The notes below the pieces were generated by a model, which was not told the DNA's origin, did not search any database, and was given only the letters and a program-made list of their open reading frames with translations. A stretch of DNA of 64,000 bases from the IMG/VR virus record IMGVR_UViG_3300020220_000020, positions 1-64,000 of that record. The stretch is one strand, 5' to 3'. Each line of letters opens with the position of its first letter. Position 1 is the stretch's first letter. Positions 39,678 through 50,700 of this stretch are shown piece by piece. The position numbers and the translations under genes were made by a program. The stretch is from a virus.

Positions 39678-40408
39678 TGGGATATTGCAATAGAACGCTT
39701 GTTGAAAGAATAATAGCACAATCTATGACAAGTGCTACTATATCCAGCACAAATCATCCTCAAAAAGGCTTGTTGAGAGATTTCGGAAATCAGTTAAATA
39801 CAAACGTAATATCTCTCGACACACTTAATGAGCACATATCCATTGCTGATCAATTTATAAACAGCGTACTTAGTGAAATGTATAAAGTTCCATTAAAAGA
39901 GTTTTCTGATTTTGATGTTGATCTTGGTTTAGATATAGATGAATACTCTTCTCATATTGTGTTGAGTCGTCCTTGTGCTAATGTATTTAATCCAGGTGAC
40001 ATTATTTTTATAACTAACGGCAATCAGTCGGATAGGTGTATCGTGTCTTCATATATAAACGAAAACACATTAACTGTTGATCAGCTGCCTTCTGGAAATT
40101 ATTCTTCATCTGATACAAGAATATTAAGAATAAAATTTCCTGAACCAATATCAATTACTTCTGCTCGTCTGACTGTATCTTCTATTTATGATAGATATTA
40201 TTTATCTCAAAGTCAGCTTCAGGGAAATGAATTTTCCAAAAAAATGAGAGAGCTTGCTAGAGTTGATCTTAATAATATTATTCATGGAAGAGTCATACTT
40301 CATGGCCAGCAAAGAATAGGAATGCGCTTTGCTAATCCAAATCTCAAGGACAGGTATAATCTTCCTTCTGGTGATAGTGATTCAACAAGAGACATTCCAG
40401 AAATTTAA
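39677..40408 (+). CDS. Head-tail connector-like protein
   Basis: A 243-residue protein overlapping the actin-like gene. It has a helical segment EHISIADQFINSVLSEMYKV, like the N-terminal helices of gp6/gp36-type connectors, then a beta section (HIVLSRPCANVFNPGDIIFI, CIVSSYINENTLTVDQ) and helices with a basic end (ELARVDLNNIIHGRVIL). Its place between neck and tail genes fits an adaptor ring on the portal. Exact family uncertain. Confidence 0.55.
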   Translation: MGYCNRTLVERIIAQSMTSATISSTNHPQKGLLRDFGNQLNTNVISLDTLNEHISIADQFINSVLSEMYKVPLKEFSDFDVDLGLDIDEYSSHIVLSRPCANVFNPGDIIFITNGNQSDRCIVSSYINENTLTVDQLPSGNYSSSDTRILRIKFPEPISITSARLTVSSIYDRYYLSQSQLQGNEFSKKMRELARVDLNNIIHGRVILHGQQRIGMRFANPNLKDRYNLPSGDSDSTRDIPEI

Positions 40409-40414
40409 TTTTTA

Positions 40415-41311
40415 ATGGAACAAATACTAGATAGCTTAAAAAAAATTATTTATAGATGGCTTAATACTGAAACTGCAATTACCGAAAATCTGTCATCGGG
40501 ATCAACTTTAATAAAAGTTGACAGGGCAACCAGATTTATGCCTGGTGATGAAATTGCAATTACTGATGGAACAGAATTTGAATTCCCACTTGTAATTCAT
40601 TCAATAATAGATGAAAATAATATTTTGTTAAAAAGTGAAACAAAATTTAGTTGGAGTTCTTCAAATGCGTATGTTAAAAAGACAATAGCTGGTCAATTAA
40701 TCCAGGGTATTTATGTTGGTGACGTTAGCTCAATACCTAAATTTCCTGCTGTTTTAATAAATGGCGTAAGTAGGTCTAGCGAATGGACTACTCTTGAGAG
40801 TACTACAGAAAAATATGAAATTTCTATAACATGTTACGTTGAAGGCGCAACACAGGAGGACGGTTATAGGTCTCTTTTGAGAATGTCAAATATTATAGAT
40901 AGGGGTCTTAAGAGGAACGTATTTCCTGTTGTTGGAGAAATTGGTCCAATCGACGTTATAGATTCTGTTGATATTGGTGATTATTTTATAAGAGTTGATG
41001 ATACTGATGGTATGGTTAAAAATCAACTTCTAATTATAGAAGATAAATTCAAAGCTGAGGATGTATCAATAGAAGAAGTAATAGATAGTCAGACAATTAA
41101 ATTACACAAAAAAGTATTTAATGATTATCCTCTAATAAATGATCCCAGGGTTTTAATAGTTAGTAGATTTTTATATAATAGCTGGCCGAAAAATATTAGT
41201 TACACTACTGTCCAGAAGGATACACTTCTTAAGGGTGCAACTATAAACTGGAGCGCAGAGGAGATACAGCTTCAGGGTAGAATCGGATGGGTTGATACTC
41301 CTAGGGATTAA
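40415..41311 (+). CDS. Neck / tail-completion-like protein
   Basis: A 298-residue beta-rich protein. It includes two similar halves around strand motifs VDRATRFMPGDEIAITDG and DDTDGMVKNQLLIIEDK, and a central helical piece EYEIS-like segment (TTEKYEISITCYVEGATQED). The latter, with ISITCYVEG followed by a dyad of helices, is typical of tail terminator or tail-completion proteins. It follows the connector and precedes the tail tube by two genes. The call is by position and fold impression. Confidence 0.5.
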   Translation: MEQILDSLKKIIYRWLNTETAITENLSSGSTLIKVDRATRFMPGDEIAITDGTEFEFPLVIHSIIDENNILLKSETKFSWSSSNAYVKKTIAGQLIQGIYVGDVSSIPKFPAVLINGVSRSSEWTTLESTTEKYEISITCYVEGATQEDGYRSLLRMSNIIDRGLKRNVFPVVGEIGPIDVIDSVDIGDYFIRVDDTDGMVKNQLLIIEDKFKAEDVSIEEVIDSQTIKLHKKVFNDYPLINDPRVLIVSRFLYNSWPKNISYTTVQKDTLLKGATINWSAEEIQLQGRIGWVDTPRD

Positions 41312-41315
41312 TACT

Positions 41316-42413
41316 ATGAAAACATTGGTAATTGGAGAGTGTCCTTGGAGAAAAAATCCATTTGGATACTTGGTTAGAAAACTTGTTCATTCTTTAAGTA
41401 AGAATTCAGATGTCGTTCTTCTTGCAGAAGGTCATGATGCATCTCTTTTTGGTGATGGTCAAAAAAGCCTGATAAAAAATGAAGATTTTCATGAAATAGA
41501 AGTAATTGGTATAAATAATGATGTTTCAAAATCTTCTATTATTTTGTATGAAATATATAAAGCTTGGAATTTTGATATTATAATTACCGTTGGGCATCTT
41601 GCTAAATTTGAATGGGTTGATGCTTTTTTTAATTTTTCTCAAAGTGATGCAAGATGGGGAGCTATAGTACCAGAAAATTTTCAAAATAATTATGTTATAA
41701 GTGAAAATCTGGATTCAATATGTTCTTTTAATGTATCTACAAATTTTAATGAAGTTGACAATTTTAGTATATATCCTGAGCTTATTTGGGGCGAAGATTT
41801 TTCGTATGAAAATTCCATCAGTTCTAACTCTGTTTATAAAATAGGACTAATTGGAGAAAATACAATATTGTCAAATTTTCACATATGTGAAAGTTTAAAA
41901 AAAGATTTTAATTTTACTTATTTTTCATCCGTTAATCAAAGAAGTTATTATTCAGAAGAGCAATTAAAAGGAATGGGAGTGTCAATATACCCTGGCTTTA
42001 GAATGCATAATTTTTGGGACAATGATAGTGCATTCATAGATTTTGTAAATTCAAATGACGGTTTTATAATTTTAGATGATGTTCCTGATTTTGGTTATTA
42101 TTCTTACGTTATATCTAAGACAAATAAGCCATTAATATCCTCCTGTTCAAGGTTAAAATGTGGAATAAAACATGCATATGTTTCTGCCATTACTTTGCCA
42201 TCAAATAACGTTTATCTTGATAAATATCATATATTTAATAATACTTCTGAAATAATTCTTAATTTTGATATAAAATATGTAAAATCTGAGTCAGAATTTA
42301 GTTTAAAAAAAGGGGATTGTATAAATACTGTTGAATTATTTATTGATATGCAGAGTAAATTATTTACAAAAGCTAAAAGGATAAAGGAATTAAGGTTGGA
42401 AATACATAAATAA
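41316..42413 (+). CDS. Glycosyltransferase-like protein (GT-B type)
   Basis: About 365 residues from the ATG at 41316, with GGGA upstream; a longer in-frame start at 41292 is rejected. It opens MKTLVIGECPWRKNPFGYLV, a GT-B first strand and loop, then VVLLAEGHDASLFG. The second half contains VYKIGLIGENTILSNFHICE and NDGFIILDDVPDFGYYSYVI followed by TNKPLISSCSR, matching donor-domain strands. A clean E-x7-E motif is not visible. Four similar transferases lie elsewhere in this window. Probably decorates a tail or capsid protein. Confidence 0.55.
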   Translation: MKTLVIGECPWRKNPFGYLVRKLVHSLSKNSDVVLLAEGHDASLFGDGQKSLIKNEDFHEIEVIGINNDVSKSSIILYEIYKAWNFDIIITVGHLAKFEWVDAFFNFSQSDARWGAIVPENFQNNYVISENLDSICSFNVSTNFNEVDNFSIYPELIWGEDFSYENSISSNSVYKIGLIGENTILSNFHICESLKKDFNFTYFSSVNQRSYYSEEQLKGMGVSIYPGFRMHNFWDNDSAFIDFVNSNDGFIILDDVPDFGYYSYVISKTNKPLISSCSRLKCGIKHAYVSAITLPSNNVYLDKYHIFNNTSEIILNFDIKYVKSESEFSLKKGDCINTVELFIDMQSKLFTKAKRIKELRLEIHK

Positions 42414-42430
42414 TTCAACGGGAGAGCAAA

Positions 42431-42799
42431 ATGGCAGTATTAGAAGCACAAATTTATCTAACAATAGCAAATAACATAGCGACAGCAAGAGACAATATTG
42501 TTTCGGTTGTTGACAATTTTTATAGTAATGTTTATGAGATAGTTTTGCTAGACGACATACAGCAGACTCTTGATCTGCTCGAGCCAATGTATAGTGCATA
42601 TACTGTTTCTGATACAAGCTTGAGAACAATTACTCTTTATCAGACTGCTATTTCTGCACTTAATAATCATATTCTGACAAGAGGTGGGTATTCTAATATA
42701 AACCAGTATCTTGCTGCAGAGGGTATAGATGTTCCTCAAACGTTCGCAGATTTGTCAAGTTTAGCTGGGTTCCCCATCGATGCATCTAATATTTCATAA
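42431..42799 (+). CDS. Small tail or neck protein, unknown
   Basis: A 122-residue helical protein with GGGAGAG upstream of the ATG. Sequence blocks such as LTIANNIATARDNIVSVVDN and RGGYSNINQYLAAEGI suggest a helical bundle. It sits just before the tail tube, where tail completion or minor tube proteins are often found. Not recognised as a specific family. Confidence 0.5.
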   Translation: MAVLEAQIYLTIANNIATARDNIVSVVDNFYSNVYEIVLLDDIQQTLDLLEPMYSAYTVSDTSLRTITLYQTAISALNNHILTRGGYSNINQYLAAEGIDVPQTFADLSSLAGFPIDASNIS

Positions 42800-42819
42800 A
42801 ATCAATTCAGAGGTAAATC

Positions 42820-43863
42820 ATGGCAGGTGATTCATTCGGCATTCCATCGTCGTTAACATATCCTGGATACGCAGGATTCAGTGGTATTGTTGACTACAAT
42901 AATACCACATTTAGAGTTGAAAACTGTAGCGTCAAGGCCCAGCAGAATATAGAGCCCATAGAGGACGTTGACGGTGCAGCTTCTCATGGTCGTTTTTTAC
43001 TTGCCCCCTTAACCATATCTGGTGATGTAAATTTTAAATTTGACATATTCTCAACTGGTAGTGGAGATGGTGGCAATGGATATCAGGCTGCTTTACAATT
43101 TTTAGAAGACGCTTATGGAAGAGATGCCGAAACAGGTAATTTGCGTGCTCGTCTTATTAATAGAATTTTGAATGTCAGATATCACGGTGGTTTTAATTAC
43201 GAATATCACGGTATATTAATTAACACTCTAAGAATGAGCATATCTGCTGGTCAGGCAGTGGAAATAAGTGCTAATCTTAAAGGTATTTCTAGAACAAAAA
43301 ATAATACTGCTCAATCCAAGAATGTTGAGTCTGCTGGTATGCTTGCCCCAGTTCGTGTTGCAACTTACAATGACGTTCAAATGGTTTTAGAGGACAATCA
43401 ATCAGATTCTCCAAGTCAGATTTTTGATTCTTCTTGTTTTCTTGTTAGAGACTTTAACATGTCTATAGATAATGGGGTGCAAGATATACATACACTCGGT
43501 GGAAGACTTCGTCCATATGATCTTGTTGCTGGTAAAAGAAAGGTTAGTGGTTCATTTAAGCTTTTAAGTAATCCAGGAACAAACGCTCTAAGACAATACA
43601 TACAGGACCACGAAAAGAGAGCTGTATCTAGACTTAAAATGACATTAAATCTTAACAAGGGAATTACTGGTTTTCAGCCTTTTATGATTTTGCCAGGTGT
43701 CGTTCCGTCTCTTGAAGATGTAACAGTAACTCCATCAAATGTTGTAGAACTTTCATTTAATTACCAGGCTTTCGGTGCAGACAATCATACAAGCCCATTC
43801 CAGAACGTAACTTTTCCTGATGTATCAGAAGAAAAGGGCTATTTCCCATTCCCAGGAATTTGA
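42820..43863 (+). CDS. Major tail tube protein
   Basis: A 347-residue protein with AGAGGTAAAT upstream. It has beta-rich blocks typical of tail tubes: FRVENCSVKAQQNIEPIEDV, RFLLAPLTISGDVNFKF, then VRDFNMSIDNGVQDIHTLGG and LVAGKRKVSGSFKLLS, where the last two are like the characteristic tube strand-loop-strand. Two similar halves suggest two tube-like domains in one chain. It stacks as rings forming the tail channel. Two small chaperone-like genes and the tape measure follow, the standard order for non-contractile tails. Confidence 0.75.
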   Translation: MAGDSFGIPSSLTYPGYAGFSGIVDYNNTTFRVENCSVKAQQNIEPIEDVDGAASHGRFLLAPLTISGDVNFKFDIFSTGSGDGGNGYQAALQFLEDAYGRDAETGNLRARLINRILNVRYHGGFNYEYHGILINTLRMSISAGQAVEISANLKGISRTKNNTAQSKNVESAGMLAPVRVATYNDVQMVLEDNQSDSPSQIFDSSCFLVRDFNMSIDNGVQDIHTLGGRLRPYDLVAGKRKVSGSFKLLSNPGTNALRQYIQDHEKRAVSRLKMTLNLNKGITGFQPFMILPGVVPSLEDVTVTPSNVVELSFNYQAFGADNHTSPFQNVTFPDVSEEKGYFPFPGI

Positions 43864-43884
43864 CGACATATACTTTATATGTCG
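43864..43884 (+). promoter_or_regulatory. Hairpin covering the start codon of the next gene
   Basis: CGACATATA (43864-43872) pairs perfectly with TATATGTCG (43876-43884) over a CTT loop. The ATG of the next gene (43879) lies in the 3' arm and there is no Shine-Dalgarno. This would lower translation of the downstream gene relative to the abundant tail tube. Confidence 0.6.
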
Positions 43885-44457
43885 GATTCCTCTGAAGATG
43901 TTATAGTTATCCCTGTACTTATCAACAAAGAAAATGATTTTTTTGTTATAAATTGTTATTGGAAAAAAATAGATACAGATATTGTTAGGAAGTATTACTC
44001 TAGTAATAAAAAATTTTGTTATATTGAATGTAAGATAAAAATTGACTCTGAATCTTTTGAATTATTTTGTATCAAAAATTTTTTTGTAAAAGCTATTATA
44101 AATGGAGAAGATTCAGAGATAAGCTCTAGTAACTTCTTAAAATTAGATCCAATGATTGGTAAAAGTATAATGCAATCTTATGTAGATTATTTCAATAGTG
44201 TTGATAAAGATCAGAGTGGAAGCAATTATTCTAAATTAATAGATTCAATAAAAGGTAAATTTTCTTCTGATGTAGATATATTTACAAAAATATGTTATTT
44301 ATCTGTCTCTACAGGAATGAGAATTGATTATTTGGAGTCTCTTGATTCCATACTTGTAGATAAATTATATGATATATCTCTTATAAAAGAAAACTTTAAA
44401 AATATAGACATTATAAATGCCATGAGTATCATGGCTGGTGGTAAATCGGTACTTTAA
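43879..44457 (+). CDS. Tail assembly chaperone-like protein
   Basis: A 192-residue protein with no clear Shine-Dalgarno; the ATG is in a hairpin. The C-terminal half, with FTKICYLSVSTGMRIDYLES and IKENFKNIDIINAMSIMAGG, is helical, as expected for tail-assembly chaperones. These sit between the tail tube and tape measure and hold the tape measure during tail growth. Position drives the call. No slippery site for a G/GT type frameshift is needed because the next gene has its own strong ribosome binding site. Confidence 0.5.
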   Translation: MSDSSEDVIVIPVLINKENDFFVINCYWKKIDTDIVRKYYSSNKKFCYIECKIKIDSESFELFCIKNFFVKAIINGEDSEISSSNFLKLDPMIGKSIMQSYVDYFNSVDKDQSGSNYSKLIDSIKGKFSSDVDIFTKICYLSVSTGMRIDYLESLDSILVDKLYDISLIKENFKNIDIINAMSIMAGGKSVL

Positions 44458-44468
44458 AAGGAGGTAAA

Positions 44469-44852
44469 ATGAAGCTTTTTATTAGTGAAAATGATAATAT
44501 GGATGCAAGTTTGTATGTGGGCTACAAAGATGGTAAGTTATTTGTTTTTGATACAGATCAGGAGGCAAAAACTTTCTTTAATAAAGACAAATTCTCAAAA
44601 ATAGACTTTTCTTTTAAAAAGTTAGATTTTGGTTCTTCTAGAAAGATACAAGAGAAAAGTATAGTTAATAGAGATGGTAATATGACTTTTGATATACTTT
44701 CATTTAGATATGAAAGGCTTATTAGTAGTATTAAATCATGGAGTATTGCAGACGAAAATGGCAATCCTGTGCCAGTAAATAAGGAAAATATAGATAAAAT
44801 GGAGCCTGTTTTGGCAAATGCCATACTAGGTTTATGCGACAAATTAATGTAA
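44469..44852 (+). CDS. Second tail assembly chaperone-like protein
   Basis: A 127-residue protein with a strong AAAGGAGG site. The end, ERLISSIKSWSIADENGNPV and PVNKENIDKMEPVLANAILG, closely resembles the pattern of tail assembly chaperones (W-x-(I/L)-x-D-E-(N/D)-G-x-P-V-P-V...L). It is directly upstream of the tape measure. It is not fused to the preceding gene. Confidence 0.6.
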   Translation: MKLFISENDNMDASLYVGYKDGKLFVFDTDQEAKTFFNKDKFSKIDFSFKKLDFGSSRKIQEKSIVNRDGNMTFDILSFRYERLISSIKSWSIADENGNPVPVNKENIDKMEPVLANAILGLCDKLM

Positions 44853-44874
44853 TTAAGTATTAAGGAGTTTTACC

Positions 44875-47769
44875 TTGGCTGAATTCGGAGAAGAATTAAT
44901 TAAATTCTTAAATAGTATTGGCGTTAATATTACTCAGTTTGACAAGCTTGTGCAAACTGCTCAGCAATTTAACGTAGTGCTTATAGATTTAGAAAGAACT
45001 GGTAATCTATATGGCAAAAGCCTTAAAACAGTAAGAGACGAACTAAACGCAATTTCAGTAAATTTTGCAACTACACAAAATGTAGCAAAGCAATATTATC
45101 AGCTACTTCACGAGCTTCAGGGTATTGCAATTAAAGATTCTAAAGACCAGCTTGCTGTTCTTCAGCTTGTGCGTGATGCATATGGTCCTGATGAGCAGCA
45201 AATGCAACAGGGTATTCAACTTCTGCAAAAATTAATATCATCTAATTCTGATCAGCAAAATCAAATAGTCAGGATTATACAGCTTAAAAAAATGGCAATG
45301 GATGGAGACAAAGGTGCAATAAAGCTTCTTGAGGAGCAGGGTGATAGACTGGCAAGAAATGCTAGTCTATTTGCATTACTTGGAAATGAATCTGGTAAAA
45401 CTCGTGAAGAGATAGGTGCAATGATGCAGTTTGCCAAAGCACAAACTGAAGAAGATCCACTTGGAGAAATTGCAAGAAAATTCAATCAAGCTCAAATGCA
45501 AATAAGAAATACTCCAGCAGTTTTTCAGAATATGATTGCTCAAATAGATAGTGAAAAGGGAAAAATTACTCAAGTAATGCAGGGTATACAGTCCGTTTTT
45601 TCCGGCGCTGGTGCCGCAATAAATGAAACCATTTTGAATATGTATGGTGAATCTGGTGTTGGAAAAGCAGGAGAAACAGCTGAAGAAAAAGCAGAACGCG
45701 AATCAAAGCTTTCGGCATCTCTTATAGGAGGCTCTAAAAAACTTCAAATGGATGCTGCCTCTAAAGTTTCTGCTTTAGAGACTTCAACTTTAAGTGGTAA
45801 TTTAGATGAGGCAAAGGCAGCTAAGGATTCCTTGGACGCTTTCGTTGAAGAGCAAAAAAAATCAATAATAGAACAACTAAAAAATAAATTAACTGCGATT
45901 GGTATGGATGAAAAACTTGCTCAAGACCAAGCAGAACAAGATGCTCAAAAAATAGTTGAGCTTTCTGGTGTACAGAGATCTGCTTCACTTGTCACAAAGT
46001 TTGAAGAGCAAAAAAAGTATGCTCAAGAACAACTTCCTGAGCTCAGCAGACAAATAGAAGAAAAAAAGAAAGAACTGGCTGCCATTCAGGCAAATGTAGA
46101 AGAAAATAAAATGGGAGGTTTATATAATCCACAAGCCCAAGCCCAAATAAATGAAGATCAAGCAAGAATAGCTGCGCTTTCAGCTGCTATTGAGGCTGCA
46201 AAGCAGATTGAAGCCGAACTTGATAAGCAAGCAAAAATGGATTTTAGGTCATATACTGAAAGATCAAGAAAACTTCAAGTTGACGATTTGATAATTAAAT
46301 CCATTCAGGATCAAAATAGAGAGCTTGAGAAGCAATTTGGCACAATGAGAGGGCTGAATTCTGCAACTGCATCAATATTAAAATTACAGGGAGAACTTGG
46401 AGGAGCTTCTGCTTACAGTAATGATGCTGCAAGAACTTTTAATGAACTTCAAAAACAATCTATGGACTATCTAGGTGGACAAATTGAAGCAAGTAGGCGT
46501 TCATACGAAGAGATTTCAAGATTTAATAAGTTGGTTTCTGAGGCAAAAACTGGAAGTCCAGAATCTGCAAAAATGCTTGCTGAGGAGTCAATTAAAGTAG
46601 GTCAGTCTCAAATAGCTGAATTACGAAAATCTCTTCCTGGTGCAAGTGATGAACAGAAACCTCAGATAGAGGCTAGTATTAAGTACATAGAAGAAAGAAT
46701 GGCAAGAGCAAATGCCGTTATAGCAGGCGGTGGTAAAGAGGCCATATCTGAAATGCTTAGAGATACTTCTGAGCTTGTCGATGCTGGAATGAAAAAGGCA
46801 GCAGAGGCTGTTGCAAATTCAGTTGAAAATATAAGAAAATCTATTGAAAATGCAAGGGCTCCTGCAAAAGAAATTACTTCTCAGCTTCAAGCGCAAAAAG
46901 AAGTACTTGATGCACAGGTTAGTATAGCTGATAATCTTGTTACTGGTCTTGGCGCTTCTGCTGAAATGAGGATGGCTCAAGCTGCAAATAGTATGGAGCA
47001 GGCAAAATCCATGCAAAATGAGCTTATTTCCATGCAGCAACAAAGAGCGGAAGTGGAAAAGAAAATAGCTGAAGGCGGAGACACCGATGGCAGATTAAGA
47101 AGAGAAGTAATGGACATAAGGAGGCAAGAAAATAGTCTTGCCGCCCAGATACTTCAGAAGCAAAAGGAAAGTTTAGATTCGGTTAAAATGCTTCGTGAGG
47201 GTTATTTGAATGCTATAAGCGCAATGGAGTCTGGAAGTGGAGTTTTTATGGAAATGGTTGTTACTCAGGAAAAAGGCCTTGGCTCTTTAATTAGAAATAT
47301 TAGAGAAGTTCCTAGAGTTCTTAATACTGGTACGACCGTTGGTCCAGGAGCAGAAAAAGGTGTTTTTGGTATTGGTGGTCTCATGGGCGGAACAACTGGA
47401 GCCAGAGGTGAGTATGACAATAATCTTATGATAAATTCTGCCCAAGATTTGTCAAAAACGACTCAAATGCTTTCTGCTGCCGTTGAGCGTTTTTCTTCTG
47501 CTCTTCCTAATATGAGTGCTTTAGGTTTTGAGGGCAATAAATTCCAGGGTGCTTTCGTGGCTGGTGAAACAGGACCCACAACGGCCCTAGGTGCTCGTCA
47601 GGCTTCTTCTGCTATGCAGTCTGCTGATCTGGCTTCCTCTTTTAAGGATGCCCTTGGAGACCAAATGCGTCCACTTGCTGAAGTATTTAAAAATGGGCTT
47701 GAGACTGTGTTTAAAAGTGCTTTTGATGAATTCAGGAAAGAAATATCGGATATGATAGGGAGCAGATAA
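44875..47769 (+). CDS. Tape measure protein
   Basis: A 964-residue protein starting at a TTG that has TAAGGAG seven bases before it. It is overwhelmingly helical with long heptad-like coiled coils and many Gln, Lys, Glu and Ala (AKQYYQLLHELQGIAIKDSK, LSRQIEEKKKELAAIQANVE). It lacks obvious membrane segments. The C-terminus is less ordered (GTTVGPGAEKGVFGIGGLMG) with a final helix. Position after two chaperone-like genes and composition give a tape measure. It sets tail length, and its size implies a tail of roughly one to two hundred nanometres. Confidence 0.7.
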   Translation: MAEFGEELIKFLNSIGVNITQFDKLVQTAQQFNVVLIDLERTGNLYGKSLKTVRDELNAISVNFATTQNVAKQYYQLLHELQGIAIKDSKDQLAVLQLVRDAYGPDEQQMQQGIQLLQKLISSNSDQQNQIVRIIQLKKMAMDGDKGAIKLLEEQGDRLARNASLFALLGNESGKTREEIGAMMQFAKAQTEEDPLGEIARKFNQAQMQIRNTPAVFQNMIAQIDSEKGKITQVMQGIQSVFSGAGAAINETILNMYGESGVGKAGETAEEKAERESKLSASLIGGSKKLQMDAASKVSALETSTLSGNLDEAKAAKDSLDAFVEEQKKSIIEQLKNKLTAIGMDEKLAQDQAEQDAQKIVELSGVQRSASLVTKFEEQKKYAQEQLPELSRQIEEKKKELAAIQANVEENKMGGLYNPQAQAQINEDQARIAALSAAIEAAKQIEAELDKQAKMDFRSYTERSRKLQVDDLIIKSIQDQNRELEKQFGTMRGLNSATASILKLQGELGGASAYSNDAARTFNELQKQSMDYLGGQIEASRRSYEEISRFNKLVSEAKTGSPESAKMLAEESIKVGQSQIAELRKSLPGASDEQKPQIEASIKYIEERMARANAVIAGGGKEAISEMLRDTSELVDAGMKKAAEAVANSVENIRKSIENARAPAKEITSQLQAQKEVLDAQVSIADNLVTGLGASAEMRMAQAANSMEQAKSMQNELISMQQQRAEVEKKIAEGGDTDGRLRREVMDIRRQENSLAAQILQKQKESLDSVKMLREGYLNAISAMESGSGVFMEMVVTQEKGLGSLIRNIREVPRVLNTGTTVGPGAEKGVFGIGGLMGGTTGARGEYDNNLMINSAQDLSKTTQMLSAAVERFSSALPNMSALGFEGNKFQGAFVAGETGPTTALGARQASSAMQSADLASSFKDALGDQMRPLAEVFKNGLETVFKSAFDEFRKEISDMIGSR

Positions 47770-50700
47770 TGCCCTCCAACATAAGGTCTGGATATACTGC
47801 TTTCAATAATAAAGATGTTTTACCCCAAGGCTTTATAGATCAGTATGTTACAAAAAACTTTCAAGACGTTGCACTGAATCCCAAGGGTGCATTTTTTGAA
47901 GAGCTTTTTAATGGACCTGTTCCTGCAGAAGGTTATTCTGGAAATGTTTATGGAAAACCTATGCCATGGTTTAGGATAACTTATATATCTTCTGCTGAAG
48001 ATATTGGTACGACTGATTTTAATGAAGATGATCCAACAGATCCTTATCCATACAAACAATATTTTATATTTGTTGATTACGAATATTTCGATTCTCAGGG
48101 TGTTGCTTTAGGTAAAAAAGTTACAACAAAATTTACTGTAAATATTGTTAGGGAAGAAGAAAGACTTCAGCCAAATACGGATACTGTAAAATGGATGCTT
48201 GACGATGAAGCTCAGGTTTATTTTGATATTTATCCAGCTTCTAATTCAAGTATCTCCGTAGAAGATCAATCTAAAGTAATAGGTATAGAATATTTTGATC
48301 CTTATTTTACATCAAAAATTGTCAGACTTCTTCCAGCTTCTTCAATGGGAGTGATAGTTGATTACTATTACAATTTAAATGTCCCGTTGCTTCCACAAAA
48401 TGATCTTAGTTCTTTTATAGGTAGTCCTTTAGGCGGAGGATTAATATCTGGCATAGCTTCTGATATAGCATCTTTCAATTCATTGATTGGGGCTAATATG
48501 AGTAGGCCCGTAAATTACAAATGGGGTTTGCAATTGGTTAATGCAAAAACAGTTGTTAATAAAGAAATTACTATAACTCCTCAGGTTTTTTCAACTAGGG
48601 GTTCTTTAGTGGATGGAGTTGAAATATTCTATATTCCTATTTTAAGCTCAGATAAAGGCATAACTAAAATACTTTGTGCTTCCAAAGATAGAGTAAACTT
48701 CAATCAATCTGATTTAAAAGTTCTTGGCAAGGGTTTTATTGAAGGAGGTTTGGGAAACGACGGTAATTCACCAGACGGTGTTAATGAGCAAAAATTAAAA
48801 GATGCAAAACCGTTAGGTTTTGCCATAGTTCAAAATAGAGAGTTAAAAAAGAAATATAAATCTGGCTCATCAAGTGAGAATTTTCCACAGACTGGTCCCA
48901 ATTCTCAGTACATGATTAATTCACCTCTTTTTGTTTTTAACGAAGATTCTGTTGCTAACGGAATTTATATATTTGCTCCCAAAAATTTCTTAAGGAGCGG
49001 TGATACAATATTTGTTACTTATGGGCAAGTTGATAAGCATGAGCTTAGGCATGTGGGCCAAAAAAGACATATATATTTTCAGCAAAGTGGAGTAAGTGAT
49101 TTTGAAATCGTCTCAAGTAATGAGGGTCAGTATGAATTTAAAAAGTTTTCTTTTGATGTTCTTTCTATTCAATTAGAAAATAACATATTTATTAGAAATA
49201 TTTCTGGTAAAAATGTAGATCCTGCTGATTCTAGTAGTTCTAGTAGTTCTAGTTATAATTCAAATTTTAATTATAAGGGCTATGATTCTGCTGATTTTAG
49301 TAGAGGAGCGGATTCTTCTGTTGCTACTCATTTAGACTGGCTTTCCGATAATCCAGAAAATCGCATTTCTTCTTCATCATCTTCATCTAAAAATTTGGCA
49401 AAATTTAATTGTTATAGACTTACTAAGGTTAAATTGAATCCATCTCTTTATCCATCTTATCTTCCAGCAAATGGGTATTTTGTTGCAAGTTCAATTGGAG
49501 TTCGTGCACAGAGTATAGATTATGGTCCGGGTATATATCATATTGATTCATTTGGAAATGCTAAACTTCTTTTGTCTGGTTCTCTTGTAAGAGATCAGGA
49601 ATGGTGGAGATCTAGTTTTGATTCATTGGGAGTTCATGATGTTTTTTCTTTTTCCGAAAGAAGTCAACTGGAATTTGTTTACGATGTAAGTCAGCTTACA
49701 AATTCATATGTTGTAGATGACAGAAAAATACCTTATGAAATAAATTTTGCCAAAGCCCTTTCTTCTGTTTCTAAATTTAGTGCAAATTGCGGAGAAAATC
49801 AGGGCGCATCTTATTTTTGGATTTCTCCAAATACATCCAATACTGAATCTAGCAATACTGGAGTTGGTATTTGTATATTAGATTTTATAAACATAAATTC
49901 ACTTCGTACTAAGATAGCAGGTACTGATGTTTTTTTTAGTTTAAATTGCAGAAAATATATAGATGCATCTAATTCTGTTTTTGACTTTTCTAGTACTACT
50001 AATTTTGTGTGGGGATTTAATCTGATAGAATCTATACCAGGCCAATTTGGTGGAGCTTCTGCATTTACTTCTCAATTATACTATTTGTATTATAATCCAA
50101 TAGATCTTAATAAGAACGGCAGGATAATATGGGAGGGCATAGGTCCAGGTGTTAGTGAAAATACTATTATAAAAGTAACAACTAGGGGGGCTTTGGCTCC
50201 ATCCATAGGGGGTCATTTTGAAACTTCAAATTTAATTAATGGGGCAGTTATTGTCCCATCTGAATCTGATTCTTCACTAAGATTATTTAAATGCAGATCA
50301 ATGGTTGCTTCTGATCCAAAGGGTGATACTAAAAATGCAAGACTTTCTTTTCCGGATTCTTCATACATGGAATCTGACTTTCTAAATTCTTTTTCCGACT
50401 CAAGACCATCAATATATAAATGGATGCCCATAGATGATGCTCCATTTTACAGCAAAGGAAGAAGAATTATGCCTAAATATTATGAGTATCCCAAGCTGAA
50501 TCACTCAAATTATATATCAAAAAAAATATATGGAGATTTAAGAGAATTTTCTTCCTTTAGATCAAAGGCTCAAAAGTACAGATATGGCTTTCTTAGTGGT
50601 TCTGATCAATCCGGATGGAATAGCAAAGAATCTACCATACAGACAAAAAATCACTTAGAAATTTTGGTAGAATTTGATAGTAGGATAGAACACATGGAGG

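Noticed and set aside
32457-43863. Search for a contractile tail sheath
   Set aside because: No protein here shows a convincing sheath pattern; the unknown proteins have other likely roles, so a contractile tail is not claimed.
44440-44480. Lambda G/GT style frameshift between the two chaperone-like genes
   Set aside because: The second gene has its own AAAGGAGG site and ATG and no slippery heptamer was seen at the junction.
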